DNA of 64,000 bases, taken from Symsagittifera roscoffensis. Its lineage: Eukaryota; Xenacoelomorpha; Acoela; Convolutidae. The first letter of the stretch is position 1. Each line of letters opens with the position of its first letter. A program made the translations under genes and the position numbers. The stretch covers positions 33,171,679-33,235,678 of the forward strand of contig NC_087065.1 in the NCBI RefSeq assembly GCF_963678635.1, written 5' to 3'. Below the pieces are notes generated by a model, which did not search any database, was not told where the DNA came from, and saw nothing but the letters and a program-made list of their open reading frames with translations. This document shows positions 1 to 12,099 of this stretch, piece by piece.

Positions 1-560
1 TCTTGAATTGTTACTGATCTCCGATAGGGGTATTCCACGGGTTTTGTCATCTGCTAGGTTTAGAGGCACTGGGCAATGCTTCCATAGACTTGCTCGGGTT
101 CTGTACAAACTTTCTGCAACTCTGTGAGCCACAAAAGTTTGTTGTCGTTTAGCCGATCCTCGTATCCACTGAAGTGCTGTTGCGTTGTCGGTCCACAAAT
201 GTGTAGAGCTTTATTCCAGAACTTTGCGAGGAAACTGCGGTTTGTAGTTCAAATTTTGTTTTTATGGGCTTTTTTAGGGGAACTGCTGGAGCTTTTCCTA
301 GAAAAAATGCGGTGCTGATAAGCTGAATGGCACTGCTACTGTAAACAAAAAAAAGCGACTGCTGCTAAGGCGCTTTATGATTCATCTGAAAAAACAAAAC
401 ATGAAGAGTGATGTTTTCGTAGCTGTATTGAAAAAACAGTCGAGGTATTTCCGCTGTCTGTGGGTCGTTTCTCTCGTCGAGAAGCTCAAAAAGTATCAAT
501 ATGGAACGAATAAAATCAGTGAAACGAGAACATCTTGCAAGTAAGTTTAATTGTTTCATT
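1..560 (-). pseudogene. BEL/Pao LTR-retrotransposon pol remnant (RNase H region), running off the left edge
   Basis: Reading the minus strand gives residues typical of the RNase H part of BEL/Pao polyproteins. From 5' to 3' these are AEIPRLFFQYS then ITLHV (about 460-385), an LGKAPAVPLKK segment (about 303-268, the LGKSRVAPLK position of the family), WTDNATALQWIR (about 195-160), FVAHRVAE, and an LNLADDKTRGIPLSEI segment near the left edge that matches the family's NPADxxTRG block. In an intact element this domain would degrade RNA in the RNA:DNA hybrid during reverse transcription. The reading is broken by a stop near 365 and a frame change near 210, so the copy is dead. The integrase would lie left of the window. 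No LTR is visible. The family call rests on motif order and is fairly secure; the 5' limit near 560 is approximate. Confidence 0.8.
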
Positions 561-1209
561 TTGATTTCACTAATGTTTTGTCTGCTCTATTTCAAAAATT
601 GAGCTAAAAGATTGATTTTAGACGCAGAATTTGGAGAACAGATATTATATTTATTATTTTTTACCGCAGAAAATCCGTAGATTGTAATATCAGAAACGAT
701 TACTTGGAACTAATGGCTGAAAATTATTCATTCTTTTTGAAGTCACTACTTTTTGTCGATTTTTGAACGGTTGAATATTTTAACGGAATTTGGAGAAAAG
801 CCTCAAATGTACTATCTTTCATTTGTAATATCTAGCCGTCTCGCTAGATACCAAAAACTTTACCAAAATTTTTCTCAGCCAGATCTCAAAAAACAACGTC
901 CCTCAACGCCATCAAGTTGCTTGTAATCGGTCATTTAACAAATTCTAAAAACAGAGAGAAAAATTTTTTAAAAAAAATTACTAAGCGTATCAGTACGAAA
1001 ATTGAATGTTCTGACTGCCTTTCAACGTCTATGCAGCAGCGTTCGCTGTAGAAAAAAAAGAAATAAAATTTCAAAAAAAAACTCAGTGTTTTTTTCAGAA
1101 GACTATCCACCCAAACGCTATGAAAAATGCAAGGTGATTTATTTAGCACACACCACAGTTGGAGTAGAGTAAGTAGCATGCCTGAATGCAGTTCCGAAAA
1201 CTTTTGAAC
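561..1209. other. AT-rich stretch without recognised features
   Basis: No coding pattern, RNA gene or clear repeat was seen. Only short chance reading frames rich in F, K and L occur. An intron or intergenic spacer would look the same. Confidence 0.5.
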
Positions 1210-1475
1210 ACGGATTGAATCACCGCCTACGCGTTAATAGCACAAAATAAATCGTATAGTAATTGTTCAAAATTGGCCAAATTGGCAATGCTCAAACCAC
1301 CATAACTTTTTGAAAAAAGATTGCAAGTGAAATATCATTTTAAATTTGTGCTCAGAACAACAAAAAATTTTGGCAAAACAAACGAATAAAAAGTGAAACA
1401 GATGCTAGTTAGTTGTCGAAATTTGTCTCGAGAAAAAAAACACCCCGTTTTTTCCGTCACTTTAATTCAAAATCC
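1210..1475 (+). mobile_element. Partial, diverged copy of the TTGTTCCGAC foldback family
   Basis: This stretch follows, in the same order, the interior and right part of the complete foldback element at 58443-58899: ACGCGTTAATAG near 1230, the GGCCAAA-TGGCAAT core near 1272 followed by a CCATAACTT-like block, GTGCTCAGAACAACA near 1350 and GTCGAAATTTGT near 1416. Both terminal repeats are missing or too eroded to recognise. No coding capacity is seen. It is a non-autonomous relic. Confidence 0.55.
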
Positions 1476-2480
1476 TAAAAAAAATTTATTTTTCAATCGA
1501 CGAATCATATTGAATACAAAACAGTTGCTCATGATCAAAAACTGACACTAACCAATTTTTGTCTGAATGTTTCTTTCGAGCAAACTTGATCGCGAGAGTG
1601 CGTTTTTTAGTTTTTCCAGTCAAGTTTGATTATCTCAAAGAGCAATTGGGGTCAATTGTTGCATCTTTTTAAAACTCATAAGATCGTGGTTCGGATTTTG
1701 AAAAAAAAAATCGACTAAAAGTTTTTGTTTTTAGACGAATAAGATGAAAATTGGTTACTAGCTGACATCCCAAAACATACTTCAATTGAAATTTTGAATG
1801 CTATATTATCTATCATTACCCATATTTTCACCGTTTTTTCTACTCTTTTCGCTATATTTAGCAATAAAAAATAATAGAAAATTGCAACCCAAATTGGAGA
1901 ATAGGTTGGAAAAATCAATGTTTTGTTGAAGTTGTTTTCTTTTTTTTTATTTATGATTTTTCTTTCTTCAAATATTATTCTGTGCACATTCTGTGCTACG
2001 TTCTGCAAGATTCTATGGTACAGTTTGTGGATATATATTGGAGTAGTTTTTTCAGACCACTTTTACAGAATGCTGACAGCTCAGGGATTGACTTTTCGGC
2101 CAAATTGGCAATACTCTGTAGTAGCCTGCCACGAGTCTAGCGAAAATGCTCGTTTTAAACTTTACACGTGACAAAAACGCCGTAATCATTACCTTATTTT
2201 TCTCTGTATAAAAATGTCGATCAACTGTTCTAATAGCCTTTCAAAATCCCGATGAAAACAATTCTATTAGAAGTTGGAAAAAAAAAGCAAATACACAAAA
2301 ACAACTCAATTACTATTTTGCTTTTATCATCACGCGCTATGTATGCAAAGCAGAAATTGATGTATTCTGCGTCTATAATGTACTAAAAAATTATTGCTGC
2401 CTCATTTGAATTCAATTCAAATTATTGCTGCCTTATTGTTTTCAATTTGATTCACTCTCTAACTGATGAAAACAGACATT
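1476..2480. other. AT-rich spacer
   Basis: No gene is recognised. The only notable item is another GGCCAAATTGGCAAT core of the foldback family near 2098, without the rest of the element. The 97-residue minus-strand frame at 1715-2008 and the 82-residue plus-strand frame at 1923-2171 overlap and look like chance frames in AT-rich DNA. Confidence 0.45.
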
Positions 2481-5400
2481 ACATCAATATTCTCAAGTTG
2501 ACCAATTTTTCATTTTTTAAATCGCTATGCTTATTGTCGCAGTCAAAACATTTTTTAAATTCGAAATTGATATGCAAAAACTTTTGAAATGATTCAGAAC
2601 CATTTGCCAAACCACCCAGCGCAAAAAGATCGTCAAATTTTTTTTAATTTGAAAAAATAATAATCAAAACTCCGACCGACAAACAAAATTTTCTAAGCAC
2701 GAATAAAAGGTAGGAACAATTCCTGTAAAAAACACGACCTAAAACAGTCTAAAACTATTCATTATAAAATAACTCAAATTTCAATATTTGAAAAATCCCG
2801 ACAGGAAACGTTTTCATGTGATAACTATTTCACATAACAACAGGCTTTCTTAAATGTTAGGTCGATGCCTTCCAAAAATCAATTAAATAGTCCGAATGCC
2901 CTTGAAATTCATCGAAACTTTTTTACTTGAAATATTTTTAAAAAGCAGTTAGAAAAAATATATAAAGATCGAAAACACATTTTATTCTCCACACGCTATA
3001 TAAGAAGAGAGTGACTTATTTTGTGCCTTATAAGCAATTTGAGTACCTCAGTTGAATTTTTAATGACCATGTTTATCGCTTAAATTTAGAAAAGACAAAG
3101 GCTATCACGCGCCATTTATCTTTGAGATAAAGCTACTAAAAAATTCTCAAAGCCATAACCTAATATTTTGTAAAAACATGAAAATAGTAGATTTTTTTGT
3201 TTGAAACCCGAGTATCAATACTATTCAGATAATGTGAGAAGCTTCATTCTAAAACGGTAAATTAAGAAATCTAAGCGTTTCTAGAGAAAAAAATCACTGA
3301 TGTTATACATTCCGTCCTTTTGTTACGGTGCCATAAATAAACAATTAGTAGCAAACAATTTTTTTTAAACCGCAATACTTATAGTCGCAGTCAAAACTTT
3401 TTTTAGTTCCCGATTTGAAATGCAAAAAATTTTGAAATCATTCAAAACAATTTGTCAAAACCACCAAGCGCAAAACTTCCGTCAATTTTTTCTAAAAATT
3501 GCAAAATAAAAACAAAACTCCGACCGACAAACAAAATTTTTTAACCACGAACAAAGTGTAGGAAATGTTTTTGTAAAAAACACTACCTAAATCAGTCTAA
3601 AATTAATCCCTATAAAAAACCCAAATTTCAATACTTGAAAATTCCCGACAGGAAATGTTTTCGTGAGATAACTATTTTAAATTACCCGAAGCTTTCTTAA
3701 ATATTGGGTTTACGCCTTCCAATAATCAATAAAATAGTCCGATTGCCCTTAAAAATCAATAAAAAATTTTTTTTTAATTGAAATATTTCTTAAAAGCAGT
3801 GAGAAAAAAAATTTAAAATATCGAAAACTCATTTTATTCTCCACACGCTATATTAGAAGAGAGTGATTTATTTTGTGCCTTATAAGCAATTTGAGTACCT
3901 CAGTTGAAGTTTTAATGACCATGTTTATCGCTTAAATTTAGAAAAGACGAAAGCTGTCACGCGCTATTTATCTTTGAGATAAAGCTACTAAGAAATTCTC
4001 AAGGCCATAACCTAATATTTTGTAAAAACATGAAAATAGTAGATTTTTTTGTTTGAAACCCGAGTATCAATACTATTCATTTAATGTGAGAAGCTTCATT
4101 CTAAAACGGTAAGTTAAGAAATCTAAGCGTTTCTAGAGAAAAAAAATCACCGATGTTATACATTCCGTCCTTTTGTTACGGTGCCATAAATAAACAATTA
4201 GTGGCAAACAATTATTTTTTAAACCGCAATACTTATAGTCGCAGTCAAAACTTTTTTAGTTCGCGAGTTGAAATGCAAAAAAATTTGAAATGATTCAGAA
4301 CAATATGTCAAAACCACGAAGCGCAAAAATTCCGGCAACTTTTTCTAAAAATTGCAAAATAAAATCAAAACTCCGACCGACAAACATAGATTCTTAACCA
4401 CGAATAAATTGTAGGAAATGTTCTTTAAAAAAACACTACCTAAATCAGTCTAAAATAAATCCTTAAAAAAACCCAAATTTCCTTACTTGAAAATTCCCGA
4501 CAGGAAATGTTTTACTGTGATAACTATTTTACATTACCCAAGGCTTTCTTAAATGTTGGGTTTACGCCTTCCAATAATCAATTAAATAGTCCGATTGCCC
4601 TTAAAAATCAATGAAAAAACTTTTTTTTAATTGAAATAATTTTTAAAAGCAGTGAGAAAAAAATTTAAAATATCGAAAACTCATTTTATTCTCCACACGC
4701 TATATTAGAAGAGAGTGATTTATTTTGTGCCTTATAAGCAATTTGAGTACCTCAGTTGAATTTTTAATGACCATGTTTATCGCTTAAATTTAGAAAAGAC
4801 GAAAGCTGTCACGCGCTATTTATCTTTGAGATAAAGCTACTAAGAAATTCTCAAGGCCATAACCTAATATTTTGTAAAAACATGAAAATAGTAGATTTTT
4901 TTGTTTGAAACCCGAGTATCAATACTATTCATTTAATGTGAGAAGCTTCATTCTAAAACGGTAAGTTAAGAAATCTAAGCGTTTCTAGAGAAAAAAAATC
5001 ACCGATGTTATACATTCCGTCCTTTTGTTACGGTGCCATAAATAAACAATTAGTGGCAAACAATTATTTTTTAAACCGCAATACTTATAGTCGCAGTCAA
5101 AACTTTTTTAGTTCGCGAGTTGAAATGCAAAAAAATTTGAAATGATTCAGAACAATATGCAAAACCACGAAGCGCAAAAATTCCGGCAACTTTTTCTAAA
5201 AATTGCAAAATAAAATCAAAACTCCGACCGACAAACATAGATTCTTAACCACGAATAAATTGTAGGAAATGTTCTTTAAAAAAACACTACCTAAATCAGT
5301 CTAAAATAAATCCTTAAAAAAACCCAAATTTCCTTACTTGAAAATTCCCGACAGGAAATGTTTTACTGTGATAACTATTTTACATTACCCAAGGCTTTCT

Positions 5401-7620
5401 TAAATGTTGGGTTTACGCCTTCCAATAATCAATTAAATAGTCCGATTGCCCTTAAAAATCAATGAAAAAACTTTTTTTTAATTGAAATTTTTTTAAAAAG
5501 CAGTGAGAAAAAAATTTAAAATATCAAAAACTCATTTTTTTCTCCAGACGCTATATTAGAAGACAGTGATTTATTTTGTGCCTTATAAGCAATTTCAGAT
5601 TCTCAGTTGAATTTTTAATGACCATGTTTATCGCTTAAATTTAGAAAAGACAAAAGCTGTCACGCGCTATTTATCTTTGAGATAAAGCTACTAAGAAATT
5701 CTCAAGGCCATAACCTAATATTTTGTAAAAACATGAAAATAGTAGATTTTTTTGTTTGAATCCCGAGTATCAATACCTTTCAGATAGTGTGAGAAGCTTC
5801 AATCTAAAACGGTAAGTTAAGAAAACTAAGCGTTTCTAGAGAAAAACAATCACCGATGTTATACATTCCGTCCTTTTGTTCAAAATACGGTGCCATAAAT
5901 AAACAATTAGTGGCAAACAATTAATTTTTAACCGCAATACTTATAGTCGAAGTCAAAACATTTTTTAGTTCGCGATTTGAAATGCAAAAAAAATTTGAAA
6001 TGATTCAGAACAATTTGTCAAAACCACGAAGCGCAAAAAATCCGGCAATTTTTTCTAAGAATTGCAAAATAAAATCAAAACTCCGAACGACAACCAAAGA
6101 TTCTTAACCACGAATAAAGTGTAGGAAATAATCTTAAAAAAACACTACCTAAATCAGTCTAAAATAAATCCTTATAAAAACCCAAATTTCAATACTTGAA
6201 AATTCCCGACAGGAAATGTTTTCCTGTGAGAACTATTTTTCATTACCCAAGGCTTTCTTGAATGTTGAGTTTACGCCTTCCAATAACCAAGTAAATAGTC
6301 CGGTTGCCGTTAAAAACCAATGAAAAAACTTTTTTTTAATTGAAATAATTTTTAAAAGCAGTGAGAAAAAAATTTAAAATATCGAAAACTCATTTTCTTC
6401 TCCAGATGCTATAATAGAAGACAGTCATTTATTTTGTGCCTTATAAGCAATTTGAGAATCTCAGTTGAATTTTTGATGACCATGTTTATCGCTTAAAATT
6501 AGAAAAGACGAAAGCTGTCACGCGCTATTTATCTTTGAGATAAAACTACTAAAAAATTCTCAAAGCCATAACCTAATATTTTGTAAAAACATGAAAATAG
6601 AAGATTTTTTTTGTTTGAATCCTGAGTATCAATAACTTTCAGATAGTGTGAGAAATTTCATTCTAAAACGTTAGTTACGAAATCTAAGCGTTTCTAGAGA
6701 AAAATAATATCCGATGTTATACATTCCGTCCTTTTATTCAACAGATGGTGCCATAATTAAAACAATTAGTGGCAAACGTTTATTTTTTGAAGCGCAATAC
6801 TTATAGTCGCAGACAAAAATTTTTTTAGTTCCCAATTTGAAATGCAAAAAATTGTGAAATGATTCAGAACAATTTGTCAAAACCACCAAGCGCAAAACTT
6901 CCGTCAACTTTTTCTAAAAATTGCAAAATAAAAACAAAACTCCGATCGACAAACAAAATTTTTTAACCACGAACAAAGTGTAGGAAGTGTTCTTGTAAAA
7001 AACACTACCTAAACCATTCTAAAATTAATCCTTATAAAAAACCCAAGTTTCAATACTTGAAAATTCCCGACAGGAAATGTTTTCATGTGGTAACTACTTC
7101 ACATTACCCAAGGCTTTCTTAAACGTTGGGTTTACACCTTCCAATAATCAATAAAATAGTCCGATTGCCCTTCAAAATCAATAAAACTTTTTTATTTGAA
7201 ATATTTTTTAACAGCAGTGAGAAAAAATTAATAATATCGAAAACTCATTTCCTTCTCCAGACAGTGATTTATTTTGTTCCTTATAAGCAAATTGAGTACC
7301 TAAGTTGAGTTTTTAACAAAAATGTTTATCGCTTAAACTTAGAAAAGACGAAAGTTATCAAGCGCTATTCATCTTTGAAATAATGCTACTAAGAAATTCT
7401 CAACCTCATTGCCTTATATTTTGAAAAAAAAAGAAAGTAGTAGAAATTTTTTTGTTTGAACCCCGATTATCAATATCTTTCAGATTGTGTAAAAAAGTTC
7501 ATTTTAAAACGGTTAGTTAAAAAATTCAAGTGTTTCTAGAGAAAAACAATCACCGAGGTTATATATTCTGTCCTTCTGTCCTTTTGAGCCATAATTAAAA
7601 AATTTAGTGGCAAATAAACC
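2481..7620 (+). repeat. Tandem array of about six ~852-bp monomers
   Basis: The landmark CCACACGCTAT (or variants) recurs at about 2989, 3841, 4693, 5544, 6402 and 7257, giving steps of 852, 852, 851, 858 and 855 bp. Each monomer carries the same blocks in order: a CGCAATACTTATAGTCGCAG block, CTCCGACCGACAAAC, ATTCCCGACAGGAAATG, the landmark, GTCACGCGCTATTTATC, and CATTCCGTCCTTTTGTTACG. The copies starting near 4200 and 5050 are almost identical over a full unit. The first copy and the last two are clearly more diverged, and the last loses about 20 bp at the landmark near 7257. No reading frame runs through the units. This is a local satellite, separate in sequence from the 17-51 kb array. Confidence 0.9.
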
Positions 7621-8253
7621 TAATTGACGTTTAGATAGTGTTTTTTTACAAGACAAGCTTTATACGTACAAAATGAAGCATCAAAAGCAGAATAAGTGCT
7701 TATATATCAAAACAACATGAAAATCAAGAGAAGCCCTCGTTTTTGCGAAAAAAGGAGTACCGATAAAATTATTCTCAATTTTGACTTCATGGCATCAATA
7801 TTTTTGTTTTGACAAATTGTTTTGTCTATAAACAACTTCTAAAAACTTTTAATCACATAAAAGGGAGTAGAACGGTTTCGTAACTGTTTTCGACAAGCAA
7901 AACTTTTGATAATTTATATAGGCACTAAATAAACAATTAAAAAAATAACAATCTTCGTGATTTTTTTTTTAAATTTGCCTTTTATCCCAGTAATTAAAAT
8001 ACAAAAACTAATCCTACACATTTTTTGTTTAAAAATTTTTCTGATGTCAAATCCACTCATTAACAAACTGATGTAAACGACACCTGCACAAGTGAATTTT
8101 TACAAATGTGATTTTGTGTCATTGATTGTATGCAGATTGTATACATACTATATGCGCACTACATTCACATTATTTACAGATAATACGTAACTGATTTTTC
8201 AATTTTCAGTTGTTCTTGTTGCTAGCTGCAAGAAGAGAAGTCGTCCAATTCGT
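7621..8253. other. AT-rich spacer
   Basis: Unique-looking AT-rich sequence without coding pattern, clear inverted repeats or RNA-gene signals. Confidence 0.45.
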
Positions 8254-8600
8254 GTCTTCATTGTTCCGACTTTCGATACGAAACATACGGAATATTTGTG
8301 CTCGGGGTGGGATTTTTTTTTTTCAGACAAACTTCGACTTTTTAACTAGCCATTTTTGACTGAATTCTTTTTATATCATTCAAAAGGTATTGTTGTCCTG
8401 AGCTTAAAGTTGAAAAAATATTTCACCTGTGGTTATTTTTCGTATAGTTATGGCGGTTTAAAGATTGGCATTTTTGGGCAATTTGGGACAATTAACGCGC
8501 GATATCTTTTAACGCTATTAACGCGTAAGCGGAGATTTAATCTGTCTTAGAAATCGTTCCAAATTGGTTGAAGGAAGCCTTTTTGCCCTAATTGATTTGT
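8254..8600 (-). mobile_element. Foldback-family copy, inverted and truncated
   Basis: It begins with ATTGTTCCGACTTTCGATAC, followed by GGAATATTTGTGCTCGGG, a CATTCAAAAGGTATTGTTGT block, AGTTATGGCGGTTTAAAG, ATTAACGCGTAAG and TTTAATCTGTCTTAGAAAT. Read in reverse complement, the right part of the complete element at 58443-58899 has the same blocks in the same order, so this copy lies in the opposite orientation. The second terminal repeat is absent; the match fades near 8600. No protein is encoded. Confidence 0.75.
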
Positions 8601-8749
8601 TACTAGAAGCGACATTTATCACGTTGTACTTAATATGGCATGTGTGGTCATGATTTTTACAAAAAAAATCTCAAAAATTTTTACAACATTTTTTTCAATT
8701 AATTTTTTTTACACTAAATTTTTTCAGGTTATTACTGCTTAATATGCCT

Positions 8750-8804
8750 TAAAAGGCAGTCGGAAGATTCGGGGCTTCGCCCTGACACGAGCAGTCTTGT
8801 TGCA
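8750..8804 (+). mobile_element. Solo end of the GGCAGTCGGA...CTTGTT inverted-repeat family
   Basis: The segment with GGCAGTCGGA, a GGGCTTCGCCC hairpin and ACGAGCAGTCTTGTT matches both ends of the element at 57369-57968. Only the right-hand end is recognised here; no partner end was found within the preceding kilobase. It sits 150 bp beyond a foldback-family copy, an association repeated near 58 kb. Confidence 0.6.
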
Positions 8805-9834
8805 GCTTATTATCAATGCTCCACATTTTTCATTGCCGTTTGTTTTCAACTTTCTTGCTTTTTAGAAGCAAAAAAATTTCAACAAAAGGTATGTTTTTTC
8901 AGTTGAAAACGAGAAACTAAAAAAACCGGTTGGTTTTGTTTGAAAGTTATCCAAAAGAACCTGATTATTTAAAATTTAAAATTACTTTTGTATGCATTTC
9001 TTAGAAAACTTCAATTTTGCACTGAAAAGGTGTTTATCTTATAATTAGCAATTATAAAACTATTATTTTTCACCGAGCAAACTTATTACTTAAACTTACG
9101 ATATGCAGTAGGAAATCGCTTCAAGTGACTAAAATACACCCGAAGAATTTTCTTGAGTACAAAATTTTTTATACACAATTTATCAATGAAATAATTTTTT
9201 GATGCTTAAAGATAACCATTATAAATACATATGAAAATTATATATGAAAAAAAGCATTTTTGTTTTTCTATTTGATCACCATACGGCGGTAAGCAAAGTG
9301 AAAATTGATGATTTTCTGTCTGGTAACGTACATCTTAACCATGTCTCTACCTTAGCTATGAACTATTTGTGTTTTAATTGGCCATTCAACTTTCAACAGG
9401 TCGAAATATTTCCAGAGTGCTATACTAAAGGGAACAAATTGATAATTTTCAAACCGCTATAAGTTTACTAAAGCTAGCCTCTAATGAAATTATTTTTCGG
9501 AGAAGAAATATTAGGGTTAATAACTTGGGAAAAAGACGAGTGAACTGGGAAAATAACACAATTTTACTCAGCACAAAAACAACCAAAATTCAAAACAAGT
9601 CCACAATTTTCATTTTTTGAGACTTGAAAAACGTAAACCATATTTTTCAAAAAATTGAAAAAAGATTCAAAGACGTTCAATCTCCGACACTAATGGTTTT
9701 GATCAGATAATCACTCTCCAATCCTAAAATTTAGATTTTATATCCAATTTCAGCTGCAAAAAATCTATCAATCTTTCTGTTACGTCTTCAACATCTCAAA
9801 AATTGTTTCAAAAAACATCTTTAAAAATTGGTTC
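8805..9834. other. AT-rich spacer
   Basis: No supported gene. A 72-codon frame (9244-9462, plus) has no recognisable motif and ordinary AT-rich composition. Confidence 0.4.
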
Positions 9835-10110
9835 AAATAGTTTTATCCCGTACATGTTGTGTTAGAGACAATTTAATGAAAATCGCTTATGCCTTAAAAG
9901 TGACAAATTTTATCACGCGTTATTTTTTCATATTTTGAACTATAGTAACAAAATATTCTCAAACTCATATCTTTGCAAAAACCAACGAGAGTTGAAATTT
10001 TTTTATTTTAGAGCTTTGAGCATTAATATTTCTCAGATAATGAAAAATAAACTTGCGTCAAAAATCATTTCAAAGCCATCTCTTTATCAAAAAATTGTTT
10101 TCAAAGAAAC
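9835..10110 (+). repeat. Diverged relic of the ~852-bp repeat
   Basis: The order of blocks (ATCGCTTATG, TTATCACGCGTTATTT, AATATTCTCAAACTCATA, TTTTAGAGC...ATTAATATTTCTCAGATAATG) follows the second half of the 852-bp monomer, which has ATCGCTTAAA, GTCACGCGCTATTTATC, AATTCTCAAGGCCATAAC and TATTCAGATAATGTGAG. The similarity is weak but colinear over about 250 bp. It lies 2.2 kb from the array, so it is an old isolated copy or the eroded edge of a formerly larger array. Confidence 0.55.
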
Positions 10111-10472
10111 AGAGCACAATGACATAAGAGACTGGACTGCACGAATATCAAAACGAAACTTTGCATGTTCCTTTTTCACTTTAAGAGCAATGTAGAAAAA
10201 AAACAATTTCTTGATAAAAATTTGACAAAACAATTGAAATTTGTTTTTCAAATTCAAGTTTACTTTGTCTCTCACTACCCCTATTCAAAGTGCAACGGCA
10301 TTATTTAGCATCTCGTATCCTATTAATTAATATGACCAAATGAATTGCAACAACTCAAATTGGAATGAATTAGTCAGAGGCTTACGCGTGTGAAAAGGGC
10401 GCTATATGTCGCGCGTTAATTGCCAAACCCCCAAAACAAAAAAGCTTCATAAAGCACCATAGCAACAAAGCT
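10111..10472. other. AT-rich spacer
   Basis: No gene recognised. A short CG-richer patch near 10385-10430 (CTTACGCGTG, GCGCGTTAATTGCC) resembles the core of the foldback family but is too short to assign. Confidence 0.4.
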
Positions 10473-10970
10473 TCATTATTGCGCCAAGCTCGGTTTTATA
10501 ACTGAGCACAATTTTGTGCTTTCAAGCGTCTGGATTCCATTGACACATCTTTTGCGTATTTTAGAGACTTTTGTCAGTGTGATCCACAATCAAATGATTC
10601 CTACACAAAATGCCGATAAGTTATTTTTTGTAAGTGGATTCCGCAGACAAACATGTTTTGGCCGTTGAAGTGGATTCCATTAAATGTCGCTAGGTTCTAT
10701 CAGTGGTGGAAATAAGAGGGTTTTTAGATATATTTTTTTAAATTTTGAGCTGTTAAAATTGTCTCATTTGCATTTATTGTGTCTTCTTACTTCTAATTTG
10801 AAAGGAAATTTGCAAAGCTGGAGAGGATACGTTTATTACTTTATATATAAATCATGCAACTGGTAAAAATGTGCTTGAGGAATTCAGTGACAGAAGGAAA
10901 AATTGGCTTTGAAATCCACTGACAAACAGTGGAATCCAGTGACAAAAACCTTAAATTGACCGCGGGATCC
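10473..10970. repeat. Inverted-repeat end with clustered GGATTCC / GGAATCC motifs
   Basis: The segment opens with CATTATTGCGCCAAGCTCGG, related to the end sequence at 52176 (CATTACGAGGCCAAAC) and to the reverse complement of 15332-15351. It then has GCACAATTTTGTGC, also present in the 52176-52377 element as GCACAATTTTGTG, and GGATTCC at 10532, 10636 and 10672 plus GGAATCC at 10931, several followed by TGACA or AGACA. Such subterminal motifs often mark DNA transposon ends. A matching end facing it lies at 15351; whether both belong to one ~4.9-kb element is open. Confidence 0.45.
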
Positions 10971-11010
10971 CCCTTTTTCGCTAATAAGAGAAGTTCGAAG
11001 TTCATTCCTG

Positions 11011-11114
11011 GTTAACTCCAACCCCCCATTTAAGAAAATTGTTTTAATTGCTGAGGGGGCCGTTTCCCCCCTCAGCAGTTAAGATAATTGTCTTGAATGC
11101 TGGGGGGAGTTAAA
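11011..11114. repeat. Long imperfect hairpin (about 49-bp arms)
   Basis: Left arm 11011-11059 and right arm about 11066-11114 are inverted copies with a short loop, closing on GCTGAGGGGG / CCCCCTCAGC. The arms match at roughly four of five positions. Related wording (GACAATTGTCCTAATTGCTGAGGG) occurs at 15007-15030. It may be a small foldback element or could form a hairpin transcript; no promoter is visible. Confidence 0.75.
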
Positions 11115-11688
11115 ATGTCCTAAATAAAATGTCCTAGTAACATATAAGTTATACGTTTTACTTCTTCCGGTGTAACTATACGGAGCAGCTATAACGCGGT
11201 GGCTAAGGTCAGAAGCTTGGGAAAACTGCCGCTTTTTGTTTTTGTTGTTAAACATGACCACAATTGATCGATTTAAGCTTTTTCAAAACTTAGGTAAAAT
11301 ATTCTACTCTTTTGAAATTGCCTCAGTCACATTTTTTTCACATAATTGATATTTCAAAATAATTTTTTTTTCGAATTTGTATGAAACTTTACGCAAACCT
11401 ATTTTTGGTCAAAGAGTTAAAGCAATTAACGCATGCTAAAAGACTCACATGCTAAATCGCTACACCCCTCTCAAGAAACTCTATTCAAATTATAGAATGA
11501 AACAATTGGACTATAGTTTAAATAACATAAGTCATTATAAAATTACCTTAGGTTATCAAAAAAATTATTCAAAATGTTTTATTGGTTCATAAAGCTTTAT
11601 TGGCTCATAAAGTTTAACTCGGCTAAGCGGAATTTTAGGAATTTACTTGTTTTTGTAGGAGTTTTTTTTTCTTGTTTCATCAAGATGG
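11115..11688. other. Spacer without recognised features
   Basis: AT-rich; no coding pattern or RNA-gene signal recognised. Confidence 0.4.
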
Positions 11689-11855
11689 ATTAGCGATCAC
11701 GACTAAATAAGGTTCAAGTTACGATTGGTGCATACTTCGAATCAGTTTGCAGAACTATCAGAGCCGGTACGAACAAGTGTTAGCTCTGATAATTCTGCGA
11801 CTTAATTCACAGCATACCAGCTTTCCTACTTGAAGCTATTTAGTCGTGACCAATC
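11689..11855. mobile_element. 167-bp foldback element
   Basis: The outer ends are inverted (ATCACGACTAAATA at 11696 and TATTTAGTCGTGACC ending at 11851) and so is the centre (GCAGAACTATCAGAGC at 11749 and GCTCTGATAATTCTGC near 11783). The TTCAAGT / ACTTGAAG blocks between them also pair. The whole segment folds back on itself with a loop of under 20 nt. It has no coding capacity and looks like a MITE-type element. Target duplications could not be fixed by eye. Confidence 0.7.
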
Positions 11856-12099
11856 TTGCGTGGAATGATTAAACACCACACTTGAAGCTATTTTATGGGA
11901 TTGTAAAAATAATTGCCATAATCCTCACTCAAACTAAAACATTTATCGGTGGAACAGCTCATGCGCTGATCAAAAATGGGCTGGCATCATAGATTGTTTG
12001 GACCGAATGCTTTGCACTTTTTTTAATGTTGATAGGAAGTTTTTTTAATTTATGACATTATACCGTGTTCATTATAGGATTTGATTTAAGGTGAAGGTC

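Noticed and set aside
2481-7620. CRISPR array
   Set aside because: Units are ~852 bp with no short repeat/spacer alternation, and the sequence is animal nuclear DNA.
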